DNA of 64,000 bases from Methylobacter tundripaludum SV96. Lineage in GTDB: Bacteria > Pseudomonadota > Gammaproteobacteria > Methylococcales > Methylomonadaceae. The DNA lies in NCBI RefSeq assembly GCF_000190755.2, contig NZ_JH109154.1:1-64000 (forward strand), given 5' to 3'. The notes beneath the pieces are model-generated. The model saw only the letters and a program-made list of their open reading frames with translations, was not told where the DNA came from and ran no database searches. A program made the translations under genes and the position numbers. Within the stretch, counting starts at the first letter, position 1, and every line of letters begins with the position of its first letter. Below are positions 11,889-20,737 of the stretch, piece after piece.

Positions 11889-12236
11889 CTATCCGCCGGG
11901 ATGGATATGTCGGGCGAGGGACTTTATCAACAACAAACATTTTAGCATATTTAAGTGCGGAAACTCTTCAAACAAGTAATTTGCTGTCCGCCCTTTGATC
12001 CGCCTCATAATTTCACTCGGCGCTAAATTCGGTGGAGCACTCACCAAAATATGTACATGATCTTTACTCACCGCACCTCGGATAATCCGAATTTCAAACG
12101 ATTCACATGTCTGCCTAACCAATTTTCTAACCCGTTCCGCAATCTCACCTCTCAAAACTTTGTAGCGATATTTGGTTACCCATACAAAATGGTATTCAAT
12201 TTGGTAAACCGTATGGCTCCCATATCTGTATTCCAT
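11889..12236 (-). pseudogene. Truncated IS200/IS605-family Y1 transposase (tnpA)
   Basis: 115 aa with the HUH metal-binding pair His60-Val-His62 (DHVHILVS) and the typical opening MEYRYGSHTVYQIEYHFVWV. The family usually continues past EEFPHL into the helix with the catalytic tyrosine. Here the frame diverges after that point and ends without it, so the element is inactive. The left-end hairpins GGCTTTAGCC and CAGCTTTAGCTG lie upstream at 12265-12295, with GGAGGTGG before the ATG. Confidence 0.85.
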
Positions 12237-12296
12237 AAACCACCTCCTTATGGCTTATTATCGCAGCTAAAGCTGACGGGCTAAAGCCGGTGATTT
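12237..12296 (-). mobile_element. Left-end hairpins of the IS200-like remnant
   Basis: CAGCTAAAGCTG and GGCTAAAGCC are two small palindromes followed by the AAGGAGGTGG ribosome site of the transposase. This is the usual arrangement at an IS200 left end. No right end is seen beyond the truncated gene. Confidence 0.55.
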
Positions 12297-12359
12297 AAAC
12301 CTTATGATGGAAAATTAATAATTCTTATGATCAGGAATATGGTTAAATGTCAGCGCTAA

Positions 12360-12387
12360 TTGACTGAATTTTTATATATTATTTAAT
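12360..12387 (+). promoter_or_regulatory. Candidate promoter for the 12424 gene
   Basis: TTGACT (5/6), 16-base spacer, TTTAAT (5/6), lying 36 bases before the ATG in strongly AT-rich DNA. Pattern match only. Confidence 0.4.
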
Positions 12388-12423
12388 CTTACACGCCACT
12401 TCTTCTTTGAGCGGGAATTAACT

Positions 12424-13011
12424 ATGCCAACACAAATTGAAATATTACTGGATAAAATAAAAAACCTGGAAGATGAATTGGTCGATGAGTTGCAAAAGCA
12501 ACAGGAAGAGTTTTCCTATGAAATTTCTAAAAGACGTATTTATTTTGAAGAAAAAGTTATTGCTAGGCATAAGCGGTATGTCAAACAGTTATTTAGCTAT
12601 ATATCTGATGCAAAACTAAAACATATACTTAGCGTACCTTTTATATGGATATGTATTATACCTATAGTATTAATGGATATAACTATCAGCTTATATCAGG
12701 AAATATGTTTTCCTATTTACGGTATTCCTAAAGTAAAACGGCAGGATTATATTGTTTTCGATAGGCAATATCTAAATTATCTTAATATCATAGAAAAAAT
12801 AAATTGCTTTTATTGTAGTTATGCCAATGGATTATTCGGTTATTTTCAAGAAATAGCCGGGCGCACAGAGCAGTTTTGGTGCCCAATAAAACATGCTAAA
12901 CGTATTAAAAGCTTACACAGCCGTTATCAGAAATTTATTGATTATGGCGATGCCGAAACATATCGAGCTAAAATTGAAAAAACCCGACATGATTTTAAAG
13001 ATATAAAATAA
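12424..13011 (+). CDS. Conserved hypothetical protein with coiled coil and one membrane segment
   Basis: 195 aa of unknown function. Residues ~4-50 are a charged coiled coil. Residues ~66-88 (HILSVPFIWICIIPIVLMDI) form one hydrophobic segment that probably spans or hairpins into the membrane. The C-terminal half is soluble and carries a conserved-looking cysteine/aromatic core (RQDYIVFDRQYLNYLN, CFYCSYANGLFGY, QFWCPIKHAKR), which could bind a metal or nucleic acid. The gene is more AT-rich than its neighbours and lies next to an IS remnant, so transfer is possible. Confidence 0.7.
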   Translation: MPTQIEILLDKIKNLEDELVDELQKQQEEFSYEISKRRIYFEEKVIARHKRYVKQLFSYISDAKLKHILSVPFIWICIIPIVLMDITISLYQEICFPIYGIPKVKRQDYIVFDRQYLNYLNIIEKINCFYCSYANGLFGYFQEIAGRTEQFWCPIKHAKRIKSLHSRYQKFIDYGDAETYRAKIEKTRHDFKDIK

Positions 13012-13036
13012 AATAAAGTCATGCCGGGTTTATTAT
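12981..13036 (+). terminator. Long-stem hairpin over the stop of the 12424 gene
   Basis: AACCCGACATGA (12981-12992) pairs with TCATGCCGGGTT (13019-13030) except for one mismatch, around a 26-base AT-rich loop holding the stop codon. TTTATTAT follows. It is a plausible terminator, but the loop is long. Confidence 0.4.
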
Positions 13037-13083
13037 CCAGCATATTGACAATTAAAATGTCGGGTATTATAAAGGCCAGTATC

Positions 13084-13626
13084 TTAGGGATAAACAATAC
13101 TGGCTTGTGGGCCGAGATCGTCTGTTTCTTCGACATAACGGATCTCATCGCCAACTTGTAACGCATCAAATCCACTTCCTGTCACGCTGTTTCGGTGGAA
13201 ATAAATTTCATGCCCGTCTTCAGCCTCAATAAAGCCGTGATCTTTTTCCGGTAACATGCGGCTTACGGTTCCGGTGCTTTGCAAGTCATGCGTTTTAACC
13301 TTGCCCTGCTGAATCCGTGCATAATCTTCCAATTGCCTTGTCGCTGCGTTAAAGGCGTCACGTATGGCTACATAAATATCTTCATGAGCCTTTTTGTCAT
13401 GATGCTCCCGGCTAATGACCAACTCTTTGCGCGGCGTGGTGATGTCAATGCGAATATGGTATTGATTGCCTTGATGATGATGGTGGTGCTCTGCTTCCAC
13501 CGCAACCCGGCAGCCCATAATATGCGAATGAAACCTATCCAGCTTGCCGGCTTTTTCACGGATTTTAGCCTCTACAGCATCAGAATGGGGTATCCCATGA
13601 AAAGTGATTTGTAATGGGATTTGCAT
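13084..13626 (-). CDS. HPF/RaiA-like ribosome-associated protein fused to a cold-shock domain
   Basis: 180 aa. Residues 1-~105 resemble the hibernation factor family HPF/RaiA (YfiA), which binds the ribosome A/P-site region in stress (MQIPLQITFHGIPHSDAVEA, YHIRIDITTPRKELVI, DIYVAIRDAFNAATRQLEDY). Residues ~118-178 are a cold-shock domain with RNP1-like DHGFIEAEDG and RNP2-like IYFHRN. An HHHHH run sits near residue 47. The ATG at 13626 follows AAGGTGAG at good spacing; the GTG nine bases upstream lacks a ribosome site. It lies 51 bases downstream of a cspA-type gene and is probably co-transcribed. Confidence 0.85.
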   Translation of the reverse strand: MQIPLQITFHGIPHSDAVEAKIREKAGKLDRFHSHIMGCRVAVEAEHHHHHQGNQYHIRIDITTPRKELVISREHHDKKAHEDIYVAIRDAFNAATRQLEDYARIQQGKVKTHDLQSTGTVSRMLPEKDHGFIEAEDGHEIYFHRNSVTGSGFDALQVGDEIRYVEETDDLGPQASIVYP

Positions 13627-13677
13627 ATTACTCACCTTATTGAGGTTAAATTCGAAAATGAATACTCTGCTGCGGCA

Positions 13678-13890
13678 TCAGATGACAATTAAATCTTCAG
13701 CTTGCGGGCCTTTTTTTCCTTGCGATACATTGAATTTTACTTTTTGCCCATCAGTCAATGACTTAAACCCTGTGCTGCTAATATTGCTGTAATGAACAAA
13801 GACATCAGGGCCTTTTTCCTGTTCAATGAAACCAAAGCCTTTGCTGGCGTTAAACCATTTAACTGTACCGGTATTTGTTTGTGTAGACAT
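13678..13890 (-). CDS. Cold-shock protein, CspA family
   Basis: A 70-aa single-domain RNA chaperone with RNP1 ([10 protein letters not shown]) and RNP2 (VFVHYSNI) intact, and GTVKWFN at the front. It binds single-stranded RNA or DNA. The leader upstream is AT-rich and contains a perfect 12-bp inverted repeat, which could be part of cold-dependent control of the mRNA. The HPF-cold-shock fusion lies directly downstream. Confidence 0.95.
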   Translation of the reverse strand: MSTQTNTGTVKWFNASKGFGFIEQEKGPDVFVHYSNISSTGFKSLTDGQKVKFNVSQGKKGPQAEDLIVI

Positions 13891-13922
13891 AATTAAAAAT
13901 CCTAAAGAATAAATTTTATTTT

Positions 13923-13950
13923 AATTAAGTAATAAATGTATTACTTAATT
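13923..13950 (-). promoter_or_regulatory. Perfect 12-bp inverted repeat in the csp leader
   Basis: AATTAAGTAATA and TATTACTTAATT around a four-base loop lie 33 bases before the csp ATG. It could be an operator or an RNA hairpin in the 5' untranslated region. Confidence 0.5.
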
Positions 13951-14082
13951 TTGATTTTTCGGTATAAATGGTAGCTATCAACCCGACAGTTAACCGAGTA
14001 TATTTTTTCATCTATTTAGTTAATCAGCATAACATCTCCAATAATATAAAAATAAAGTTAAGTCCTTTAATTTACGTAGGGT

Positions 14083-14286
14083 CTAGTGAGGAGTGTTTTT
14101 AGCAATCATTTCATTAAATTCCCGTTCTGCCTCAATCCAGTCATCAAGTTCATGGCCTGGTTCAAAACCTCTGTTTTCTGCCTTGTAGAAGGCAAGTTCA
14201 GCAATTTTTGTGTAACAGTCTGGGAGGTTTATAGGCGTAAAAGACCCCACTATGATTAAATTAGCGTCTTGGATAGGCGTACTCAC
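14083..14286 (-). CDS. Small DUF2934-type protein
   Basis: 67 aa of unknown function. The C-terminal half (KIAELAFYKAENRGFEPGHE then LDDWIEAEREFNEMI) matches the DUF2934 pattern IAELAYxxAExRGFxPGxExxDWLEAE. These are small soluble helical proteins often encoded near stress genes, as here beside cold-shock and Lon-like genes. Confidence 0.8.
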   Translation of the reverse strand: MSTPIQDANLIIVGSFTPINLPDCYTKIAELAFYKAENRGFEPGHELDDWIEAEREFNEMIAKNTPH

Positions 14287-14781
14287 TTCTCACCTCACTC
14301 ATAGCTAAGTTGCTAGATTCGTATGAATTCTTTGATCGCACATAGAAAAATTCAACTGTGAGCATTGAAACAAAAAATTAAGAATAAAAATATTAGTGTA
14401 AATACCTAGTTTCACAGCAATTTTAGAAGAGCACTAAAATGAATGAAATTTTACCGACGCAAGTTGGAGCTTATAGGAATTGGCACATAAATCAGGCGCA
14501 CCATTTGGCTTAAATTAACTGTCTAACCAAAAACACACCACAGTTGTCGTAAGCAGGCAGGTGGTAATACTTAGTGTAATAATATTCTGGAAATAGGGTT
14601 AAATAGCGACTATTATTAAAATATAAATTTCATCGCTGTGTTTAAAGTTGTTAATTATCAATATCTAAAAATAGATAATAAGCCTTGCTATAAGGTATTG
14701 TTTTTTGTATCAAACGCAGGGGGCGTATATTTAACGCTACCCAATTAATAAACTGAGTTTTCCACGCAGAGTATATAACCC
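14287..14781. other. 495-bp AT-rich intergenic region, no gene seen
   Basis: Divergent spacer between the DUF2934 gene and the LonB-like gene. I see no open reading frame with a ribosome site, no strong hairpin and no copy of the window's repeat families. It probably holds both promoters. Confidence 0.5.
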
Positions 14782-17172
14782 ATGAAAAATACACCGTTGG
14801 ATCCTTCACAACTCTATAAACCATGTAATGTCGAACAGTTAAAGTTCAGCTCCACCCAGGAGCTTGAAGATATTGATATTGTCGTAGGACAGCAACGCGC
14901 TGTTGAAGCCGTAAAATTAGGCATCCACATGCATAAAAACGGTTACAACATCTTCGCAATGGCCCCTTCCGGCACCGGTAAACTGACTACCGTACGACAG
15001 TTGGTCGAACACGAAGCCAGTCGGCAATGCATTCCTTCGGACTGGTGTTATGTAAACAACTTCAGTCAGCCTGCCAAACCGACGGCCATTAAATTCATGC
15101 CGGGACATGGTAAGGTGTTCAAGCAGGATATGGAACAATTGATTGAGGAGTTGAGCATCGCCATACCTGCAGCGTTTGACGGTGATGAATACCGATCCAG
15201 AACGGGGGAACTTGAAAGCGAATCGCGGCGACGGGAAATAAGCGAACTCAGCCAGTTACGTGAAGAGGCGGCCAATGCCCATATTATCCTCACCGAAACC
15301 GCGACCGGTTATGCCTTTTCTCCTGCGAATGAAAACAACGAAATTATCAGCCCCGAGCAGTTTAATAAGTTTGATAAGGACAAGCAGCATGAAATACAAA
15401 AAACCATTTTCGACTTGCAGGAGCGTCTGGCAAAACTGCTGAAAAATTTCCCCATTTGGCGCAAGGAAACCAAGCGCAAACTGCAAGCGCTTAACCGCGA
15501 AGTTGCGGAGCAGGCCGTCAACCATTCCATAGATGACCTGATTGAAAAATACGCCAAACAGGAAGCTGTCCTTAGTTATCTAAATGATGCTCAAAAAGAT
15601 ATTATCGAGCATGTGCTGGATTTTCTTCCGCGTAGCGAAAAAATGTTGCCGTTTATGGAGTTAACGCAGGAATCTAATCCGCTTAAACGTTATTGCGTGA
15701 ACCTGATGGTGGATTTTAGCGGCAAGAAAGCGGCTCCGGTTATTTACGAAGATCATCCGAATTACAGCAATCTCGTCGGTCGTATCGATCATCAGGCTTA
15801 CATGGGGTCGCTAGTCACCGATTTCACGATGATCAAACCCGGTGCGTTGCATAAAGCCAATGGCGGCTACCTGATTATCGATGCCCGAAAGCTGCTGTTT
15901 CAACCCTATGCCTGGGATACGCTAAAAAGAACATTACAATCCGGTGAGATTCGTATCGAATCGCTGGAACGGGCGCTCAGTCTGATCAGCGCTACATCGC
16001 TGGAACCGGAACCCATACCGCTTAATTTAAAGCTTATCCTGATGGGGGAGCCGGTGATTTATTATTTGCTGAGCGAATATGACCCGGAGTTTCACGATCT
16101 TTTTAAAATCGCAGCCGATTTCGACCAATCGGTTTCCAGAGAAGACAACGACCATGACTACGCCCGGTTGCTGGCGACTATCGCCCGCCGCGAGAAGTTA
16201 CGTCCACTGAGCCAAAACGCAGTTGCCAGGGTTATCGAACAGAGCTCCAGAATGGTCGGTGATGCGGAAAAACTGCTAACCCACCTGCGTAGTATCAAGG
16301 ACTTGTTAACCGAATCGGACTATTGGGCAGATAGTAACGGTCACGAGCATATTACCAACAGCGATGTGCAACAGGCTATTGACCATAAAACGCACCGGTT
16401 GGATAAGGTCAGGGAAAAACTGTATGAGAATATACATCGAGGCACGGTATTAATTGATATTGAAGGTAAGGTTACCGGTCAGATCAACGGCCTTTCGGTA
16501 TTACAGCTAGGTGAATTTAGTTTTGGACAACCTTGCCGGATCACAGCAACCACCCGCCTAGGCACCGGCAAAGTGGTGGATATTGAACGTGAAACCGAAT
16601 TAGGCGGCGCTATTCATTCAAAAGGCGTATTGATATTGTCGAGCTTTATCGCCGCACGGTATTCCCGGAAAACGCCGTTCTCGATTGCCGCCAGTCTGGT
16701 ATTTGAGCAATCCTACGGTCACATTGAAGGCGACAGCGCCTCTTTGGCAGAACTTTGCGCTATTTTATCGTCGCTTGCCCAGATTCCGTTACGGCAGGAT
16801 TTGGCAATTACCGGTTCGGTTAATCAACTGGGCAACGTCCAACCGATAGGCGGAGTTAATGAAAAAATTGAAGGATTTTTTGATGTTTGCGCCAAAAAAG
16901 GATTAACCGGCACTCAGGGGGTGATCATTCCCGCCACGAATATTAAACATTTGATGCTGCGCTGGGATGTGGTGCATGCCGCTCAATCCGGCCAATTTAG
17001 CATTTACGCCGTCACAACCGTAGATGACGCCATTGAGTTGCTTACCGGCATGGAGGCTGGTGCTGTTAACGAGCAGGGCGCTTATCAGCCGGAATCATTT
17101 AACGGTCAGGTTGAAGCCCAGTTGTTGCAATTTACCAAGATCAAGAAGGCATTTGGCAGTAAATCCAATTGA
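14782..17172 (+). CDS. LonB-like ATP-dependent protease (AAA_32 / S16 family)
   Basis: 796 aa. It resembles the Lon-related ATP-dependent protease family (YcbZ type) rather than classical LonA, as it lacks the LonA N-terminal substrate domain. Walker A is MAPSGTGKLTTVRQ near residue 55. A long helical insert spans ~120-290. The S16 peptidase domain holds the catalytic Ser in EGDSASLAELCAILSSL and Lys in GGVNEKIEGFFDVC. Substrates are presumably damaged or regulatory proteins in the cytoplasm. No clear ribosome site precedes the ATG. Confidence 0.9.
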   Translation: MKNTPLDPSQLYKPCNVEQLKFSSTQELEDIDIVVGQQRAVEAVKLGIHMHKNGYNIFAMAPSGTGKLTTVRQLVEHEASRQCIPSDWCYVNNFSQPAKPTAIKFMPGHGKVFKQDMEQLIEELSIAIPAAFDGDEYRSRTGELESESRRREISELSQLREEAANAHIILTETATGYAFSPANENNEIISPEQFNKFDKDKQHEIQKTIFDLQERLAKLLKNFPIWRKETKRKLQALNREVAEQAVNHSIDDLIEKYAKQEAVLSYLNDAQKDIIEHVLDFLPRSEKMLPFMELTQESNPLKRYCVNLMVDFSGKKAAPVIYEDHPNYSNLVGRIDHQAYMGSLVTDFTMIKPGALHKANGGYLIIDARKLLFQPYAWDTLKRTLQSGEIRIESLERALSLISATSLEPEPIPLNLKLILMGEPVIYYLLSEYDPEFHDLFKIAADFDQSVSREDNDHDYARLLATIARREKLRPLSQNAVARVIEQSSRMVGDAEKLLTHLRSIKDLLTESDYWADSNGHEHITNSDVQQAIDHKTHRLDKVREKLYENIHRGTVLIDIEGKVTGQINGLSVLQLGEFSFGQPCRITATTRLGTGKVVDIERETELGGAIHSKGVLILSSFIAARYSRKTPFSIAASLVFEQSYGHIEGDSASLAELCAILSSLAQIPLRQDLAITGSVNQLGNVQPIGGVNEKIEGFFDVCAKKGLTGTQGVIIPATNIKHLMLRWDVVHAAQSGQFSIYAVTTVDDAIELLTGMEAGAVNEQGAYQPESFNGQVEAQLLQFTKIKKAFGSKSN

Positions 17173-17396
17173 TGGTTGACTATAACGGATTGCGGTTTTT
17201 GTCGGGTATATAGACCCGGCAGAACTGGAGTCGTCATGGTACACAAATGCTGCAACCCGTATCAGAAGCAAGTAACCGCCAACTACATGTAAGGCAAAGC
17301 CGCCGAGGCATGATGGCAGATAGGTTGTTTTTCCATCTGGCTGTAATTGTCGCTGCTGCCAGGAATGTAAACACATAGTTTTCATGAGTGTTTTCG
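17173..17396. other. Spacer between the lonB-like gene and IS1182
   Basis: 224 bp with only a weak CGGGT/ACCCG stem near 17205 and no supported gene. Short minus-strand frames here overlap the protease 3' end and look like shadows. Confidence 0.4.
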
Positions 17397-18961
17397 CTAG
17401 GAGGCTGTCGGATTAATAGAGCGAGCCTCCCCACTTAATCACGATTAAAATTTAAAAAAGTGGTTTATTGGGATTTTTAATGCCCATAGTTCTGTTTTAT
17501 GGGCAGCTCAATGCTCTTTTTCCTCTCTCACCCTCTTAATACATGCATTCTTTTTAAATTCCAGCCTATACAGACTAAATTCCATTCACTTTGGACGGAT
17601 TCCAGGCCTCGAAGCTGGAATTGCCTGAATCCCTGGACGTGTTTAATGATGCCAAACACGGTTTCGACAGTAGATTTTCGCTTGCCGTAGAGTGCTTTGC
17701 CCGCTTTGGTTGTTAAGCGATGGGTCATGGCCTCAACCGGCGGTAAGGTGCTTTCGCCTATTTCCGGCTGATGCTGAAACCGGGCGTCAAGGGCTTGGTT
17801 ATGGCTTTGCCGCTTTTGGGCGATGTACGGTTTTATCTTTGCATCAGCACACGCCTTTACATTGGCTTGGCTGAAGTAGCCGGTGTCGGCCAACAGGTTG
17901 TCAACACTCCCCAAGCATTCCGGGAGCTGTTCCAGTTTGGCTAAGGCCGGTTCGATTTCTTGTTTGTCGTTGGTGTGTTGGGTGATGTGATGAGCAACGA
18001 TCAGGTGGGTGGCAATATCAACACTGGCTTGGGCGTTATAGGCTTGTTCAAAACCATTAGGGGTCGGCATGATGCGGGACTCTTCATCGGTCAGGCTGAC
18101 TTGATCTTTACCTTGAGGCGCATCGGTAGGCGCTTGGGGGGCTTTGCCGCCCATTTTCTTGCCGGTTTCACTCAGGTGTTGTTCACGCTTAGCCTGCTTT
18201 TCGTCATACTCGGCCTTTTCTTGCGCGTAACGCGCCTTGGCACGGGCCTGGATTTCCTGTTTGGCTTTGGCAATCACTGCTAAACGGTCTTGGCGGCGTT
18301 TGAGTTCCTTGGGTACATCCATGTCTTCTGGAAGCGGGGAATTGTCGGCGGCTTCAGCCAGTTTCATCAAGGTTTCAACTTCCTGTTTGAACTGGGCTTC
18401 CAGTTGATTGGCGTAATCCCAGCTCAAGGCTTTATGCTTGCTGGCATTGGCTTTAATCTTGGTGCCGTCCAGGCTCACCGTACCCAGCTTAAGCAGCCCC
18501 AAGGTTTGTGCAAGTACCAATATCTCGACAAATAGGCTTTCGATCTCTTTGCCAAAGCGCTTGCGAAAGCTGTTGATGGTGTCGTGATCTGGGTTTTCGT
18601 TGGCGCAGATGTATTTAAAGGCCATCGAGTCATGAGTGGCTTTCTCCAGTTTGCGACTGGAAAATACGCCGGTCGCGTAACCGTAGAACAGCAACGCCAA
18701 CAGCATCGCCGGATGATAGGGGCGCTTTCCTTTGCCCGCATAGACGGCTGATAGCGTCCGTAAATCCAGTTGATCGACAATCTCGACAACAAAACGGGCC
18801 ATATGATCTTCAGGCAAATAATCCTGAACACACGGGGGCAGAATGTAGGGGGTATCGCGATCAATCAGGATGAATTGGGTAGCCATTTTTGTTTTTTGAT
18901 TTGGTGTTTCGATAGGGTTATTTTAACACTTTTTGCACTGCTAAATCCGACAGTCTCCTAG
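17397..18961. mobile_element. Complete IS1182-family insertion sequence with CTAG target duplication
   Basis: The element proper spans 17401-18957. Its ends are inverted repeats: GAGGCTGTCGGATT at the left, and at the right a sequence whose complement reads GAGACTGTCGGATTT. It is bounded by CTAG at 17397-17400 and 18958-18961, the palindromic four-base duplication typical of IS1182 elements. One full-length transposase gene lies inside, so the copy may be active. Confidence 0.92.
17528..18886 (-). CDS. IS1182-family DDE transposase
   Basis: 452 aa. It has the N-terminal PF05598-like domain (HMARFVVEIVDQLDL, YHPAMLLALLFYGYATGVFS and SSRKLEKATHDSMAFKYI) followed by the DDE core. The acidic residues fall in VSLDGTKIKANASKH, NLLADTGYFSQAN and STVETVFGIIKHVQGFRQF. 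A charged coiled-coil insert (KRRQDRLAVIAKAKQEIQAR) separates the first and second acidic residues, as in other IS1182 enzymes. No frameshift or internal stop is seen. Confidence 0.95.
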   Translation of the reverse strand: MATQFILIDRDTPYILPPCVQDYLPEDHMARFVVEIVDQLDLRTLSAVYAGKGKRPYHPAMLLALLFYGYATGVFSSRKLEKATHDSMAFKYICANENPDHDTINSFRKRFGKEIESLFVEILVLAQTLGLLKLGTVSLDGTKIKANASKHKALSWDYANQLEAQFKQEVETLMKLAEAADNSPLPEDMDVPKELKRRQDRLAVIAKAKQEIQARAKARYAQEKAEYDEKQAKREQHLSETGKKMGGKAPQAPTDAPQGKDQVSLTDEESRIMPTPNGFEQAYNAQASVDIATHLIVAHHITQHTNDKQEIEPALAKLEQLPECLGSVDNLLADTGYFSQANVKACADAKIKPYIAQKRQSHNQALDARFQHQPEIGESTLPPVEAMTHRLTTKAGKALYGKRKSTVETVFGIIKHVQGFRQFQLRGLESVQSEWNLVCIGWNLKRMHVLRG

Positions 18962-18964
18962 ATT

Positions 18965-19073
18965 CCAAGCTTGAGCTTGGGATCTAGGTGTGGAGGCTCT
19001 AGCTTCCCGTGTCGCGAAGCTAGAGCCTCGCCTTTGATGTTCCCAATCTGGAGATTGGGAACCAGCGCAATGA
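18965..19073. repeat. CCAAGCTxGAGCTTGG-type triple-hairpin repeat
   Basis: Three consecutive palindromes: CCAAGCTTGAGCTTGG, GGCTCTAGCTTC with GAAGCTAGAGCC, and GTTCCCAATCTGGAGATTGG. The family recurs at 52589-52676 and 60980-61090. It abuts the right target duplication of the IS1182 copy. Confidence 0.75.
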
Positions 19074-19107
19074 GTCTGTCAGTAAATCCGAGGATTAGCT
19101 ACGGAGT

Positions 19108-20055
19108 TTAATACCAAAACCCGCCCAAATGCCTGCGGGGTTTTCTAATTGATTTTTGATAATGGACGGGTACGGAAAATCCGTTATGGTTCGAATATTT
19201 CAGGGTTTGTTTCGAAAGCTCTTTCAAACTTAACAGCCGTTTTATTCTTTCTTCGGTGTCCGGGTGCGTTCTGAGTACGGAGGGAATCGATCCTCTATGA
19301 CCTCGACCCAACAGAATGTCGAAAATCGAGGACTCATAGACTTCCAGTTTACTTAATGCCATTGCCAGCCCTTCGGGGTCGCCCGTTAATAAAACGGCTT
19401 GGCGATCGGCATCAAACTCTTTCATTCTGGATAATGAAAGTTGCAGGAAACCCATAATGGTCGGTGCCACAATCAGCACGCCTAATGCAAACCAGGAAAT
19501 CGTCACCAAGCCCAGAAAATACAGCGGCAGATTTAAAAAAATCAGCAAAAAACCAGTCAAAGACAAGGTGTTGGTGATCCGGTTGAGGACATCGGCATAA
19601 GTCATCACCCGCACATCATTATGCTGGATATGACTGATTTCGTGTGCCAGTACTGCAATAATCTCTCTCATGCTCAGTGTATGCAGCAGCGAATCACTAA
19701 GACCGATCGCCGGATTTGCCGACGTACCTACCGAGAAAGCATTCATAAGTTGACTGGGCAGGTAGTAAAGCTCGGGCGGCGCAGGCAAATCGGCACGAGC
19801 GGCCAACTCCTGTGTTACCTGATAAAGACCGGGGGCATCATTCGCCGATAGCAATCTACCTCCATACAGGGCAAATATGAAAGCGGGGGATATGTTCGGG
19901 CTGATAACCAATATCAGGACACCTAAAGCCGCCGCCCACAAAATGCCATCGACACCGGCCAAAATAAAACCCACTAATGACAAAATGACGCCCATGCAAA
20001 GAAAAAGCGCCAAGGTGTGAACGAAGTTTTTTAGCTTGCGGTTAAACTCTGTCAT
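19108..20055 (-). CDS. HtpX-like M48 membrane metalloprotease
   Basis: 315 aa. Two membrane segments near residues 12-60 precede the zinc motif HEISH (~residue 140), and two further segments span ~165-210. The third zinc ligand lies in RMKEFDADRQAVLL, and RTHPDTEERIKRL is the usual C-terminal mark. HtpX-type enzymes degrade damaged inner-membrane proteins with the active site facing the cytoplasm. The start shares one base with the stop of the mlaC-like gene (TGATG), so they are translationally coupled. It may not be the orthologue of E. coli htpX. Confidence 0.85.
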   Translation of the reverse strand: MTEFNRKLKNFVHTLALFLCMGVILSLVGFILAGVDGILWAAALGVLILVISPNISPAFIFALYGGRLLSANDAPGLYQVTQELAARADLPAPPELYYLPSQLMNAFSVGTSANPAIGLSDSLLHTLSMREIIAVLAHEISHIQHNDVRVMTYADVLNRITNTLSLTGFLLIFLNLPLYFLGLVTISWFALGVLIVAPTIMGFLQLSLSRMKEFDADRQAVLLTGDPEGLAMALSKLEVYESSIFDILLGRGHRGSIPSVLRTHPDTEERIKRLLSLKELSKQTLKYSNHNGFSVPVHYQKSIRKPRRHLGGFWY

Positions 20056-20702
20056 CAGGAGTCTTTTGCTGAAAGCGCTTCGGCATTACGTTTAACCAGG
20101 TTATCGATAACGGCGCTTAATGAACCTTTGGTTTGAATTTCGTCATTAAAAGTTGAACGGTAATTAGTCACCAGACTCACGCCATCAATCATAATATCGT
20201 AGACTTTCCATTCGCCTTTAGTCAGGAGCATCCGGTAATTTACGTCAACAGGTTGCAGGCCGGGTTGCAGAACCTCTGTTTTGACGACGACTTTTGTGGC
20301 TTCATTTGACATTTCAAGCGGCATGAAACGCATGGTCCAGTCGTTATATTCTACAAACGCCCTGGAATAGGTTCTTACGATCAGGGTCTGGAACTCATGT
20401 TTAAAACGCTCCTGCTCACCAGACGTTGCTGTTTTCCAATGTTTCCCCAGAACTAACGGTGCGATTCTGTCGAAATCGGTATGGGGGTAAATAACGCCAT
20501 TAACGAATTGCGTAACTTGTGCAAAATTCCTGGTAAAGGATTTGTCCTTCAGTTTTTGCTGTAATTGTGCCGAAACACTTTGGATGATTTGTTGCGGGGG
20601 TTGTAAATCCTCGGCTATTACTTTTGTGGTGGGTATTAAACCGAGTAATAGAGCAAAAAATAAACCCACTATTGCGTATTGTTTAGTTCGATTTCGCATC
20701 AT
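20055..20702 (-). CDS. mlaC: MlaC/Ttg2D-family periplasmic phospholipid-binding protein
   Basis: 215 aa with a signal peptide (residues ~1-31, AIVGLFFALLLGLIPTTKVIA). MlaC carries phospholipid across the periplasm between MlaA and the MlaFEDB transporter. Typical segments are VTQFVNGVIYPHTDFDRIAP, LGKHWKTATSGEQERFKHEF, TYSRAFVEYND, WKVYDIMIDGVSLVTNYRS. It is an orphan here: no mlaFEDB genes lie alongside, and its partner is a membrane protease, so the exact role is uncertain. Confidence 0.85.
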   Translation of the reverse strand: MMRNRTKQYAIVGLFFALLLGLIPTTKVIAEDLQPPQQIIQSVSAQLQQKLKDKSFTRNFAQVTQFVNGVIYPHTDFDRIAPLVLGKHWKTATSGEQERFKHEFQTLIVRTYSRAFVEYNDWTMRFMPLEMSNEATKVVVKTEVLQPGLQPVDVNYRMLLTKGEWKVYDIMIDGVSLVTNYRSTFNDEIQTKGSLSAVIDNLVKRNAEALSAKDS

Positions 20703-20737
20703 TACCCGGTCCTAAAAAATATTAAATAATGCTCGGA

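Noticed and set aside
17960-18535. Plus-strand open frames of 81-107 codons within the IS1182 element.
   Set aside because: They are antisense to the intact transposase and have no ribosome sites or family marks.
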